From Billgrantia montanilacus (GTDB taxonomy: Bacteria > Pseudomonadota > Gammaproteobacteria > Pseudomonadales > Halomonadaceae): DNA of 64,000 bases. Both the position numbers and the translations under genes were made by a program. Shown here piece by piece: positions 54,221 through 62,849 of the stretch (the first letter of the stretch is position 1; every line of letters begins with the position of its first letter). The notes beneath the pieces were generated by a model that saw only the letters and a program-made list of their open reading frames with translations, was not told the origin of the DNA and searched no databases. The DNA lies in contig NZ_QPII01000008.1 in NCBI RefSeq assembly GCF_003336675.1, forward strand, positions 80,314 to 144,313, given 5' to 3'.

Positions 54221-54630
54221 ATCCTAGTATTCGCGTCCAGTAAGCCGGTGTAGTGGGAGGGTGCGGCATCGGGTCGCGTCAGCACGAAGCTCGCCACACA
54301 GAAGAACATCACCGCCGTCAGCATCAGGACCATGGGCGGCGCGCTACCCAGCCACAGTACCAGCCAGCTGAACAGCAACAGCACCACAGCCAGCCGCTTG
54401 GCGCGGCGCGGTACGGCACGCTGCTCCTGCCAGGCATGCAGAGTGGGGCCGAGGCGGGGGTGCTGCCACAGCCAGCGTGCCAGGCGCGGCGATCCCTTGG
54501 GTGCCGCCCAGGCAGCCACCAGCAGGAAGGGCGTGGTGGGCAGGAGAGGCATTACCAGGCCGGCGGTCCCCAGGCCGATACAGCCATAGGCCAGCGTGCG
54601 CCAGGCGAATCGCGAGAGCATGGAGGTCAT
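54214..54630 (-). CDS. DUF454 (YbaN) family membrane protein
   Basis: The 138-residue protein has four hydrophobic helices and the DUF454 signature GLGTAGLVMPLLPTTPFLLVAAWAAPKGSPRLARWLWQHPRLGPTL. YbaN-type proteins are small inner-membrane proteins of unknown role, often found beside NO or heme genes. ATG 54630 is chosen; the longer open frame overlaps the nnrS start region. It lies upstream of nsrR on the same strand, 53 nt away. Confidence 0.85.
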   Translation of the reverse strand: MTSMLSRFAWRTLAYGCIGLGTAGLVMPLLPTTPFLLVAAWAAPKGSPRLARWLWQHPRLGPTLHAWQEQRAVPRRAKRLAVVLLLFSWLVLWLGSAPPMVLMLTAVMFFCVASFVLTRPDAAPSHYTGLLDANTRIR

Positions 54631-54679
54631 GGCGGCCTCGTGGATTGGCAGTGAGTGTTTTAAAGAGTATTTTATATGC

Positions 54680-55879
54680 ATGTTTAGGTCCAATGTAAAG
54701 CCATTCGCTGAGGCCAACGGCGCAGAGAAGGTGACGGCGCCGCCCCGAAGACCGGCCTGGCGCTGGCTTTTCCCGCTGGCTGCGCTGCACGCGGCGCTGA
54801 TGGTGCCGCTTTCGCTGCTTGCCCTCTTCCACGGGTGGGACATCTTGTCGCAGCTGGCTTCGCCCGCGGCCCACGCCCGCGAGCTGCTGTTTGGCTTCGC
54901 CCTGGCGGTCATCGCCGGCTATCTGCTCGGCCCGCTGTCGCAACGTCAGCAGGTGGGCCTGGTAGGGCTGTGGCTGGTGGGACGGCTGGGTATCCTCGAG
55001 TGGCCCGGCAGCATGTTGGCGACCCTGGCCGATGCCCTATTTGCCCTGTGGCTGGCTGGCTTGCTGGTACCTCGCTTCCTTGCCGCCAAGAAGTGGCGCA
55101 ATCGGGTGCTCTCCCCGCTGCTGGCGCTGATCTGCCTGCTGGCCGTCGTGACGTTGACCTGGCGCTACCTGGATGACATGCCGACCACAGCACCGCTGAT
55201 GCACCAGAGCGTGTTGTGGCTGGTATTGCTGATGACCTTCATGGGGGGCAGGATCATCTCGCCGGCCGTCAACGGCTACCTGCTGAGCCGATATCGCGTG
55301 GCCGGTGTCGGGGTGCAGCCGCAGGTCGAGTCGGCGCTGATCGTCCTGCTCGGCCTGGCACCCTTCCTGATGCTGTGGGCCGCCCTGCGGCCGCTGGCGG
55401 CATGGCTGGTACTGGCGGCCGGGCTGCTGGTGCTGTGGCGGGTGCTGCGCTGGGGGCCCGGTCAGTGTCGCGAGCGCCCCGATCTGCTGGTGTTGATGCT
55501 GGGGTACAGCTGGCTCGGTATCGGGCTGCTGCTGCTGGCGCGAACCTGGTGGATGCCGGAGCACGCAAGTTCGGCGCTGCATGTCTTCACCATCGGTGCC
55601 CTGGGCACCCTGTCCAGCACCATCATGCTGCGCCACGTGATACTGCGCGCCAGGCAGCGCCCCGAGGCCGAATGGGCGCTGGTCCCCCTGGCCGGACTGT
55701 TTGCCACCGCCGCCATCCTGCGGCTGTGGGCGCTCGACGCCGGGAGTGGCTGGCTGGTGATCCTTTGGTGCTCTGCGCTGCTCTGGAGCCTGGCCTGGCT
55801 GCTGGTGGCCTGGCGGCTGTGCTACTGGCTGGCGCGAATGCCGGCTGGCCGGCCCGTGCCAACTCGCCCTCGTAATTGA
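54680..55879 (+). CDS. nnrS: NnrS, heme- and copper-containing membrane protein
   Basis: The 399-residue membrane protein has about 12 helices. Family features include the RPAWRWLFPLAALHAALMVPL start, HARELLFGFALAVIAGYLL with a His ligand, ASSALHVFTIGALGTLSSTIMLRHVILR and HQSVLWLVLL. NnrS proteins protect cells against nitrosative stress. The start is uncertain: no good ribosome-binding site precedes ATG 54680, and GTG 54731 is an alternative. An AT-rich stretch AAGAGTATTT-TATATGCATGTT (54,663-54,684) could be an NsrR site. Confidence 0.85.
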   Translation: MFRSNVKPFAEANGAEKVTAPPRRPAWRWLFPLAALHAALMVPLSLLALFHGWDILSQLASPAAHARELLFGFALAVIAGYLLGPLSQRQQVGLVGLWLVGRLGILEWPGSMLATLADALFALWLAGLLVPRFLAAKKWRNRVLSPLLALICLLAVVTLTWRYLDDMPTTAPLMHQSVLWLVLLMTFMGGRIISPAVNGYLLSRYRVAGVGVQPQVESALIVLLGLAPFLMLWAALRPLAAWLVLAAGLLVLWRVLRWGPGQCRERPDLLVLMLGYSWLGIGLLLLARTWWMPEHASSALHVFTIGALGTLSSTIMLRHVILRARQRPEAEWALVPLAGLFATAAILRLWALDAGSGWLVILWCSALLWSLAWLLVAWRLCYWLARMPAGRPVPTRPRN

Positions 55880-55889
55880 TCACGGACAA
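55876..55889 (+). promoter_or_regulatory. Candidate FNR/ANR box upstream of hemN
   Basis: TTGAT-CACG-GACAA matches nine of ten dyad positions and overlaps the nnrS stop codon, about 110 bp before hemN. FNR-type control of hemN is well known in gammaproteobacteria. Confidence 0.5.
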
Positions 55890-55991
55890 GAGTCGGGCCT
55901 GCATGCAAAGACGACGTGTAGCGCCGATGTCATACTGGCGGCATAGGCAATGGCTTGCCCTTGCCCCCTTATCAAGAGGCTGTTTTCTATC

Positions 55992-57377
55992 ATGCAAGAC
56001 GATCTGCTGTTCAATCGCCCCCTGGTGGAAAAGTACGACCGCCCGGGGCCGCGCTATACCTCTTATCCCACGGCGCCCCAGTTCCATGCGGCCTTCGCCG
56101 AGGATGACTATCGGGCCGCTGCCCAGCGCAGCAACCGGGTCGCCTCCCCCAAGCCGCTCTCGGTCTACGTGCATATCCCGTTCTGCAAGAGCCTCTGCTA
56201 CTACTGCGCCTGCAACAAGATCATCACCCACAATACCGACCGGGCGGCGGAGTACCTGGCCTGGCTGAAGCACGAGATCCAGACGCAGGGGGCGCTGTTC
56301 GACGAGTCGCGGCGCATGACCCAGCTGCATCTTGGCGGCGGCACCCCCACCTACCTGAGCAATGCCCAGCTGGGCCAGCTGATGACGTCGCTGGATGAGG
56401 CGTTTCACTTCGCCCCCGTTGAAGAGCGTGAGTTCTCCCTGGAGGTGGACCCGCGCACGGTGACCCCGGAACAGATCCATGAGCTCCATGACCTGGGCTT
56501 CAATCGCCTGAGCTTCGGCGTGCAGGACTTCGACGCGGATGTCCAGCAGGCCGTCAACCGCGTGCAGAGCGAGGAGCAGGTAGTGGCGCTGGTCCAGGCA
56601 GCCCGCGATGCCGGCTTCCAGTCGATCAGCGTCGACCTGATCTACGGCCTGCCGCTACAGACCGTGGCGAGCTTCGACATCACGCTGGACAAGATCATCG
56701 CGCTGCGCCCGGATCGCATCGCTGCCTACAGCTATGCGCACCTGCCGGAGCTGTTCAAGGCCCAGCGGCTGATCCGCCCCGAGGACATGCCGCCGCCCGA
56801 ACGCAAGATGGAGCTGCTGGAGCTGACCATTCGCCGCCTGACCGGGGCCGGTTACGTCTATATCGGCATGGATCACTTCGCCCTGCCCGAGGACGAACTC
56901 TCCCTGGCCAGGGAGAACGGCACCCTGCAGCGCAACTTCCAGGGCTACTCCACCCATGCCGACTGCGACATGATCGGCCTGGGTATCACTTCCATCGGCA
57001 AGGTGGGCGACAGCTACAGCCAGAACGTCAAGGAGACCGCCCAGTACCAGCATCGCCTCGAGGCGGGCCGGCTGCCGGTGATGCGCGGCTATCGTCTCAA
57101 CGACGATGATCGGCTGCGCCGCGATGTGATCAATGCCCTGATGTGCCACGGCCGGATCGACTTCGCCGACATCGAGGCCAAGCACGACATCGTCTTCCGC
57201 GACTACTTCGCCGATGCCCTGGCTGAGCTCACCGAAATGCAGCAGGACGGGCTGATCGCCATTGGTGAGTCCGCCATCGACGTGCTGCCGACCGGGCGAT
57301 TGATGATGCGCAACGTGGCCATGGCCTTCGATGCATACCTCAAGCCCAATGAAGGTCGATTCTCGCGTACGGTCTAG
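55992..57377 (+). CDS. hemN: Oxygen-independent coproporphyrinogen III oxidase
   Basis: The 461-residue radical-SAM enzyme oxidatively decarboxylates coproporphyrinogen without O2. The cluster motif CKSLCYYCAC gives Cys65, Cys69 and Cys72 (CX3CX2C). Also visible are YVHIPFCKS, LGGGTPTYL and the HemN-type C-terminus (NVAMAFDAYL). The N-terminal DRPGPRYTSYPTAPQF is the true-HemN signature, which separates it from HemW. It supplies heme for the cytochromes of this island under anoxia. Confidence 0.95.
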   Translation: MQDDLLFNRPLVEKYDRPGPRYTSYPTAPQFHAAFAEDDYRAAAQRSNRVASPKPLSVYVHIPFCKSLCYYCACNKIITHNTDRAAEYLAWLKHEIQTQGALFDESRRMTQLHLGGGTPTYLSNAQLGQLMTSLDEAFHFAPVEEREFSLEVDPRTVTPEQIHELHDLGFNRLSFGVQDFDADVQQAVNRVQSEEQVVALVQAARDAGFQSISVDLIYGLPLQTVASFDITLDKIIALRPDRIAAYSYAHLPELFKAQRLIRPEDMPPPERKMELLELTIRRLTGAGYVYIGMDHFALPEDELSLARENGTLQRNFQGYSTHADCDMIGLGITSIGKVGDSYSQNVKETAQYQHRLEAGRLPVMRGYRLNDDDRLRRDVINALMCHGRIDFADIEAKHDIVFRDYFADALAELTEMQQDGLIAIGESAIDVLPTGRLMMRNVAMAFDAYLKPNEGRFSRTV

Positions 57378-57400
57378 CGTTCAGGCGAGGATCCACGTAA

Positions 57401-57426
57401 ACGGCGCCCCGCGAGGCGCCGTTTTT
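57401..57426. terminator. Terminator between hemN and ric
   Basis: ACGGCGCC-CCGCGA-GGCGCCGT followed by TTTT, 24 nt after the hemN stop. The preceding AAAC makes it likely to act on the convergent ric transcript as well. Confidence 0.85.
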
Positions 57427-57442
57427 ATGAGCCAGCAGCGGT

Positions 57443-58099
57443 TCAGGCAGTGCGTTCGAACAGCAGGTTGTTCTCCAGATGGATGTGCTGCATCAGGTCC
57501 TCGCGGAACTCGTTGAGGCCGGTATAGAGCGCGCGCCAGGTGGTGCAGGCGCCCTTGGGCGGGGTGATGTTGTCGGTCAGCGCCATGACCTCATCGAGAT
57601 TCTCGCCGTGGTCGTCGTGTTCCTGGCGCATCACCGCGATCGGCCCCTGGGCCTGGGCGGCCATGCCGTTGCGCAGCATCGGGAACAGGATCTGCTCCTC
57701 CTTCTGCATGTGACTCTCCATCTCCTGGAAGATCACCGAGAGCAGGTCGGCCAGCCCATTGGGGCAGGACTCGCGCTCGCCATGTACCTGCTCCACGCGA
57801 CGCGCCATGCGGATCAGCTCCGGCAGCTGCTGGCGATGCACATCGTGATAGCGGGTCAGGATGTGATCGATCAGCTCGTCGTTACTAGCCGACTGCCAGT
57901 CACGCTGATCCGGGTTTCCGGCAGGCAGGGCTTCCAGTGCCTCGACCAGGGCGGTGATGTTGGCGTTGACCCGTTCGGCGGCGTCTTGCAGGGTCAGGCG
58001 GCCGCCACAGCAGAAGTCGATACGGTTCTGGTGGAAGACGCGGGTGGCACCGGGCAGGTCCAGGGCGAGGCGACCGACGGGTTGTTCGAGCAGGCTCAT
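57443..58099 (-). CDS. ric: Di-iron iron-sulfur cluster repair protein (YtfE/Ric/DnrN)
   Basis: The 218-residue protein has an N-terminal ScdA domain (ATRVFHQNRIDFCCGGRLTL) and a hemerythrin-like four-helix bundle with ligand sets HDVHRQQLPEL, HMQKEEQILFPML, EHDDHGE and HIHLENNLLFERTA. It repairs Fe-S centres damaged by NO and oxidants in the cytoplasm. A perfect sigma-54 promoter and NorR-type sites lie in the spacer to the divergent norR, so it is probably the NorR target here, instead of norVW. Confidence 0.93.
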   Translation of the reverse strand: MSLLEQPVGRLALDLPGATRVFHQNRIDFCCGGRLTLQDAAERVNANITALVEALEALPAGNPDQRDWQSASNDELIDHILTRYHDVHRQQLPELIRMARRVEQVHGERESCPNGLADLLSVIFQEMESHMQKEEQILFPMLRNGMAAQAQGPIAVMRQEHDDHGENLDEVMALTDNITPPKGACTTWRALYTGLNEFREDLMQHIHLENNLLFERTA

Positions 58100-58153
58100 G
58101 GCATATCCTCAAGCAGGGTGGGGGTGTCTCGTCTTGCTTACCTGTGCTGTTCA

Positions 58154-58169
58154 TGCAAACCCTGTGCCA
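58154..58169 (-). promoter_or_regulatory. Sigma-54 promoter of ric
   Basis: On the minus strand TGGCAC-AGGGT-TTGCA fits the -24/-12 consensus TGGCAC-N5-TTGC exactly. It lies 55 nt upstream of the ric start. Confidence 0.85.
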
Positions 58170-58210
58170 GACTATTATTCTTTTGGTAACAAGGGGCTGT
58201 ACGTTAAGTG

Positions 58211-58266
58211 GTAAAAAAGACCCTGAAAGGATAAGGTGTAAATAACCCTGTTACGGTAAAAATGAC
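58211..58266. promoter_or_regulatory. Three NorR-type enhancer sites
   Basis: Three GT-N7-AC elements with AT-rich centres lie at 58,211-58,221, 58,236-58,246 and 58,256-58,266. This resembles the three-site NorR enhancer of E. coli norVW. They sit 42-112 bp upstream of the sigma-54 promoter of ric; the third overlaps the norR start codon, allowing autoregulation. Confidence 0.65.
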
Positions 58267-59797
58267 CATGCTGGATGATAGCCTGCTGGCCGATATGGCC
58301 GCCGACCTCCCTAGCGCCGTGCGGCTCCAGCGTCTGGTTCGTACCCTTCGCGAGGCGTTTCGCTGTGGCGCGGTGTGCCTGCTGCATTTACAGCAGGGGA
58401 TCCTGGCTCCCGTGGCAGTGGATGGTCTCGTACGCGAGGCCCTTGGGCGTCGCTTCGAGGTGGCCCGTCATCCGCGGCTGGCGACCATACTGGCCAGTCG
58501 CAGCACCACCTGCTTCCCCCCCGACTCCACCCTGCCCGACCCTTATGACGGCCTGGTGGAGCAGCGCCCCGGCGAACCGTTGCATGTGCACGACTGCATG
58601 GGCATCAGCCTGCATGTGGAAGGCCAGCCCTGGGGCGTGCTGACCCTGGATGCCCTGGTCGCAGGCACCTTCGATGCCAGGGCTCGTCAGGCATTGGCCC
58701 GCTATGCATTGCTGGTGGAGGGCGCGGTGCGGGTGACGCGCCTGGAGCAGGAGCTGCGGGCCCTGCATATGGCACACCATGGCGGCGGGGTGGTTCCCGT
58801 CGAGCCCAGCGTCGGCGGGGAGATTCTCGGCCACAGTGCCGCGCTTCAGCGCCTGCTGCAGGAGCTCGACGTGGTGGCCGAGTCCAGCCTGCCGGTTTTG
58901 CTCAGCGGCGAGACCGGCGTGGGCAAGGAGCTGTTTGCCCGGCGCCTGCACCAGCGCTCGTCACGACGCCAACAGCCGCTAGTGCAGGTCAACTGCGCGG
59001 CACTTCCCGAGTCGCTGGCGGAGAGCGAGCTGTTCGGACACGTGAAGGGGGCCTTTTCCGGTGCCGTCAGCGATCGGGCGGGGCGCTTCGAGGCGGCCCA
59101 TGAAGGCACCCTGTTTCTCGACGAGGTGGGCGAGCTGCCGCTGGGCATCCAGGCCAAGCTGCTACGGGCACTGCAGAATGGCGAGGTGCAGCGGCTGGGG
59201 GAGGATACGCCACGACAGGTCGATGTCCGCATCCTTGCTGCCACCAACCGGCACCTGGCCGATGGGGTTCGCGATGGACACTTTCGTGCCGACCTCTACC
59301 ACCGGCTGTCGGTCTACCCGGTGGCCATTCCCCCTTTGCGCGACCGCGAAGGGGACGTGCTCGTGCTGGCCGGCCATTTTCTCGAGATCAACCGCACCCG
59401 CCTCGGAGTGCGCAGCCTGCGCCTCTCGCCGGAGGCCGAGCGGGCGCTGTGCGGCTATGCCTGGCCGGGCAACGTGCGGGAGCTCGAGCATGTCATCAGT
59501 CGGGCGGCGATCAAGGCGTTGGGTCAGGGAGCGCGGCGCGACGAGATCATCACCCTGGAGCCGGAGTGGCTCGACCTGGCCAGTGGTTCGGCCGCGGATG
59601 TTCCGCTGCAGGCCCAGGTCGAACCGGAAGCCTCGGCGACAGGCGAATCGTTGAAAACCCAGGTCGCCGCTGCCCAGCGGCGCGCCATTCGTCATGCGCT
59701 CTCGCACAGCGACCATAACTGGGCTACGGCTGCCCGTCGACTGGGTGTCGATCCCAGTAATCTGCACAAACTTGCGCGTCGTTTAGGGATCAAATAG
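58262..59797 (+). CDS. norR: NO-sensing sigma-54 activator NorR
   Basis: The 511-residue regulator has an N-terminal GAF domain (about 1-175) that binds a mononuclear iron/NO. A sigma-54 AAA+ domain follows (about 190-420) with Walker A GETGVGKE, the sigma-contact loop as GAFSGA (GAFTGA in most relatives), FLDEVGELPLGIQAKLLRAL and AATNRHL. A Fis-type helix-turn-helix (HNWATAARRLGVDPSNLHKL) closes the protein. The divergent ric gene with a sigma-54 promoter supports the NorR identity. A second ATG two codons in is possible. Confidence 0.93.
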   Translation: MTMLDDSLLADMAADLPSAVRLQRLVRTLREAFRCGAVCLLHLQQGILAPVAVDGLVREALGRRFEVARHPRLATILASRSTTCFPPDSTLPDPYDGLVEQRPGEPLHVHDCMGISLHVEGQPWGVLTLDALVAGTFDARARQALARYALLVEGAVRVTRLEQELRALHMAHHGGGVVPVEPSVGGEILGHSAALQRLLQELDVVAESSLPVLLSGETGVGKELFARRLHQRSSRRQQPLVQVNCAALPESLAESELFGHVKGAFSGAVSDRAGRFEAAHEGTLFLDEVGELPLGIQAKLLRALQNGEVQRLGEDTPRQVDVRILAATNRHLADGVRDGHFRADLYHRLSVYPVAIPPLRDREGDVLVLAGHFLEINRTRLGVRSLRLSPEAERALCGYAWPGNVRELEHVISRAAIKALGQGARRDEIITLEPEWLDLASGSAADVPLQAQVEPEASATGESLKTQVAAAQRRAIRHALSHSDHNWATAARRLGVDPSNLHKLARRLGIK

Positions 59798-59908
59798 TTA
59801 GCGCAATGCAAGAGGTAGCGTTGAAAATAAACGCTACATCTGGTGCTTGATCAGACCTCGTGAGCTATATATGGTACTCAAGCCCTCGGTCGGGGCACTG
59901 GCATGAGC

Positions 59909-59922
59909 TTGACACATATCAG
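59909..59922 (+). promoter_or_regulatory. Candidate FNR/DNR box upstream of ubiT
   Basis: TTGAC-ACAT-ATCAG matches eight of ten dyad positions, about 95 bp before the ubiT start. It fits the known anaerobic role of UbiT. Confidence 0.45.
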
Positions 59923-60015
59923 TGCAGATGTGCGGCATCGTGCCTAGGATGGACGGTTCGTCGGCCGCCACGGCCGCCGCCCGTTCCACAGGCTCGATCC
60001 CACTGGAGAGTAGCA

Positions 60016-60498
60016 ATGCTTCTGTTGCCCTTGTCACTACTGCCGCGTCCGCCCGCCCCGACCCGCTTGATACGTGCCATCGACCCCCGGGTGCCCCTGA
60101 CACTCAAGCGACACGTGATCGAACCGGTGCTCAATCGCACCTTTGCCGAGCCCCTGGAAGAGGGTGAGTTCGATGCCCTGGAGGGGCGGCGCATCACGCT
60201 GCATCTGGACGACCTGGGCGTGCTTCTGACGCTGACCCTTGAGAACCAGCGTCTGGTGCTTAGCCACGAGGCCGGGGAAGCAACCATTCGTGGCGGTTGG
60301 CGTGAGTTCCTGTGTCTCGCCACACGTCGCGAGGACCCCGACGCCCTGTTCTTTCAGCGCCGGCTGCTGATCGAGGGCGACACCGAGCTGGGGCTGATGG
60401 TGAAGAACCTGCTGGACAGCCGCGAAGAGGGGCTGGCCCAGGGGCGGCTGGGGGACTGGCTGGCGCACCTGGAGCGAATGGCGCGTCGCGACGATTGA
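60016..60498 (+). CDS. ubiT: UbiT-like SCP2 protein for anaerobic ubiquinone synthesis
   Basis: The 160-residue protein is an SCP2-type lipid-binding domain: LNRTFAEPLEEGEFDALEGRRITLHLDDLGV, GEATIRGGWREFLCLATRREDPDALFFQRRLLIEGDTELGLMVKNLLDS. The DALFFQRRL-x-IEGDTELGL segment is the YhbT/UbiT signature. UbiT binds quinone precursors in the O2-independent ubiquinone pathway with UbiU and UbiV, which are not in this window. GGAG lies eight bases before ATG 60016. It is next to hemN and nrdJ, which are other O2-independent enzymes. Confidence 0.85.
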   Translation: MLLLPLSLLPRPPAPTRLIRAIDPRVPLTLKRHVIEPVLNRTFAEPLEEGEFDALEGRRITLHLDDLGVLLTLTLENQRLVLSHEAGEATIRGGWREFLCLATRREDPDALFFQRRLLIEGDTELGLMVKNLLDSREEGLAQGRLGDWLAHLERMARRDD

Positions 60499-60563
60499 GT
60501 TTTTCTTTTGTTATTGAGTTTTCTTTGTACGAATACAGCCAACGCAGGCGGAGATAAGCCGAC

Positions 60564-62675
60564 ATGAGCACTTCCACCAAGGCCGTCAAGACATCCAAAG
60601 AGGTTCCGTTGCAGGTGCCCTCCCGTGATATCTGGGACTCCAAGTACCGCCTCAAGGATCGCCATGGCCGGGCGGTCGACAAGGATGTGACCGAAACCTG
60701 GGATCGCGTGGCCCGAGCCCTGGCGGTGGTGGAAGGGGACCAGGCCGACGCCTGGCTGCCGAAGTTTCGCTGGGCCCTGGAAAATGGCGCCATTCCGGCC
60801 GGCCGTATCATGTCCAACGCCGGCGCCGAGGACTACAAGCCGGCGGTGAGCCTGATCAACTGTACCGTGTCGCGCACCATCCGCGACTCCATGCACGACA
60901 TCCTCGACAGCGTGGTGGATGCCGGCATGACGCTCAAGGCGGGCTGCGGCATCGGCTACGAGTTCTCGACCCTGCGCCACAAGGGCGCCTTCGTCTTCGG
61001 CGCCGGTGCCGGCACCAACGGCCCGCTGGCGTTCATGGATATCTACGACAAGATGTGCTTCACGGTGGCCTCCGCCGGCGGACGCCGCGGCGCCCAGATG
61101 GGTACCTTCGACGTCGGCCATCCCGACGTGCGCAGCTTCATCGAGGCCAAGCGCGAGGCCGGCCGGCTGCGTCAATTCAACCTCTCGCTGCTGATCACCG
61201 ACGAATTCATCGAGGCGGTGAAGCAGGACACCGACTGGCCGCTGGCCTTCCCGCTGCACGGCGGTGAGAAGGAGGACGTGGGCCCGGATGAGCTCATCTA
61301 TCGCGACTGGCCGGTGGTCGAGAAGGACTACACCACCGACGGCGAAGGCCGCGTGGCCTGTCGCATCGTCGAGGTGATCAAGGCCCGCGAGCTGTGGGAC
61401 ACCATCATGAAGTCGACCTACGACTTTGCCGAGCCGGGCTTCATCCTGATCGACCAGGTCAACCGCATGAACAACAACTGGTTCTGCGAGGAGATCCGGG
61501 CGACCAATCCCTGTGGCGAACAGCCCCTGCCGCCGGAGGGTGCCTGCCTGCTGGGCTCGGTCAACCTGACGCGCTTCGTCATCGACCCCTTCGGCAAGAA
61601 GCCGCGCTTCGACTGGGACCGCTACCGCAAGGTGGTGGCGATCTTCACGCGCATGCTCGACAACGTGGTTGAGATCAGCGGCCTGCCGCTTGAAGGCCAG
61701 CGCAAGGAGATCGAGGCCAAGCGTCGCCACGGCATGGGGTTCCTCGGCCTGGGCTCGACCCTGACCATGCTCAAGATTCCCTACGGTTCGGCGGAGTCAC
61801 TGGCCTTCACCGAGGAGGTGAGCCGCAACCTGGCCCTCGAGGGCTGGAAGCAGGCGCTGGAGCTCTCTCGCGAGAAGGGCATGGCGCCGATACTGGCCGA
61901 GGACTTCGAAATTACCCCCAAGATGCTGCGCGAGCGGCCGGAACTGGCCAAGGACGGATACGAAGTGGGCGACAAGGTGCCTGGCCGCATCCTTCACGCC
62001 CGCTACAGCCGCTACATGCAGAAGATCGCCGAGCTGGAGCCGGAGCTGGTGGCGGCGCTGTCCGAACACGGCGCGCGTTTCACCCACCATTCGTCCATCG
62101 CGCCCACCGGCACCATCAGCCTCTCCCTGGGTAACAATGCCTCCAACGGCATCGAGCCGTCGTTCTCGCACCGCTACTTCCGCAACGTCATCCAGTCGGG
62201 CAAGAAGACCAAGGAGCAGGTGGAAGTGTGCTCCTTCGAGCTGGCCGCCTACCGCCACTTCATCGCCGCCGACGCGGTGGAGAGCGACCTGCCCGACTAC
62301 TTCATCACCGCCGATGCGGTGACTCCGAAGCAGCACGTGGCGGTGCAGGCGGCGGCCCAGGCCTGGGTCGACTCGGCGATCTCCAAGACGGTCAACGTGC
62401 CCACCGACTTCCCCTTCGAGCAGTTCCAGGATCTCTACCTGGACGCCTACGAGAGCAAGCTCAAGGGCTGCACCACCTTCCGCTTCAACCCGGAGGCCTT
62501 CCAGGGCGTGCTGGTGCGCGAGGACGATCTCAAGAACACCACCTATGTCTTCGAGCTGGAGAACGGCGAGACGCTGGAGCTGGCCGGCAACGAGAAGGTC
62601 GTCTACGACGGCGAGGAGCACAACGCGGCGAACCTCTATGATGCGCTGAAGGAAGGCACCTATGGAAAGTGGTAA
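60564..62675 (+). CDS. nrdJ: Class II ribonucleotide reductase, catalytic chain (NrdJa)
   Basis: The 703-residue adenosylcobalamin-dependent reductase makes deoxyribonucleotides with or without O2. Seen are SLINCTVSRTI with the first redox Cys, KAGCGIGYEFSTLR, the active-site stretch around NPCGEQPLPPEGACLLGSV, HHSSIAPTGTISL and SHRYFRNV. The chain stops after the barrel (EGTYGKW), and the TSCPD/zinc part is in the next gene, as in the split NrdJab of Pseudomonas. I see no cobalamin riboswitch or NrdR box in the 65-nt AT-rich spacer upstream. Confidence 0.93.
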   Translation: MSTSTKAVKTSKEVPLQVPSRDIWDSKYRLKDRHGRAVDKDVTETWDRVARALAVVEGDQADAWLPKFRWALENGAIPAGRIMSNAGAEDYKPAVSLINCTVSRTIRDSMHDILDSVVDAGMTLKAGCGIGYEFSTLRHKGAFVFGAGAGTNGPLAFMDIYDKMCFTVASAGGRRGAQMGTFDVGHPDVRSFIEAKREAGRLRQFNLSLLITDEFIEAVKQDTDWPLAFPLHGGEKEDVGPDELIYRDWPVVEKDYTTDGEGRVACRIVEVIKARELWDTIMKSTYDFAEPGFILIDQVNRMNNNWFCEEIRATNPCGEQPLPPEGACLLGSVNLTRFVIDPFGKKPRFDWDRYRKVVAIFTRMLDNVVEISGLPLEGQRKEIEAKRRHGMGFLGLGSTLTMLKIPYGSAESLAFTEEVSRNLALEGWKQALELSREKGMAPILAEDFEITPKMLRERPELAKDGYEVGDKVPGRILHARYSRYMQKIAELEPELVAALSEHGARFTHHSSIAPTGTISLSLGNNASNGIEPSFSHRYFRNVIQSGKKTKEQVEVCSFELAAYRHFIAADAVESDLPDYFITADAVTPKQHVAVQAAAQAWVDSAISKTVNVPTDFPFEQFQDLYLDAYESKLKGCTTFRFNPEAFQGVLVREDDLKNTTYVFELENGETLELAGNEKVVYDGEEHNAANLYDALKEGTYGKW

Positions 62676-62849
62676 GTCACGACCTACTGCGCTCGCCGAG
62701 GCGGCGTTGCAGTCTTTTTCGGAATGCTCATTTACGGCTCGTAAATTCCGCTTCCTCAAAAGCCTGCGCCTTGCCTCGCTTTCGCTCGTGACGGTCCTGA
62801 GTCACCGTCACTCGAGCGTTAACGCACCAATTTCCGGAGGAGTCCGCTG
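62676..62849. other. Spacer between nrdJa and nrdJb
   Basis: The 174-bp spacer includes an AT-richer middle (TTTACGGCTCGTAAATTCCG) and a CTCGAG/GTGACG stretch. A short open frame crosses it in frame with no nrd similarity. AGGAG lies just before nrdJb. No clear promoter or terminator is seen. Confidence 0.4.

Noticed and set aside
60499..60563. Cobalamin riboswitch or NrdR box before nrdJ
   Set aside because: The spacer is only 65 nt, AT-rich, and lacks the B12-box and NrdR motif.
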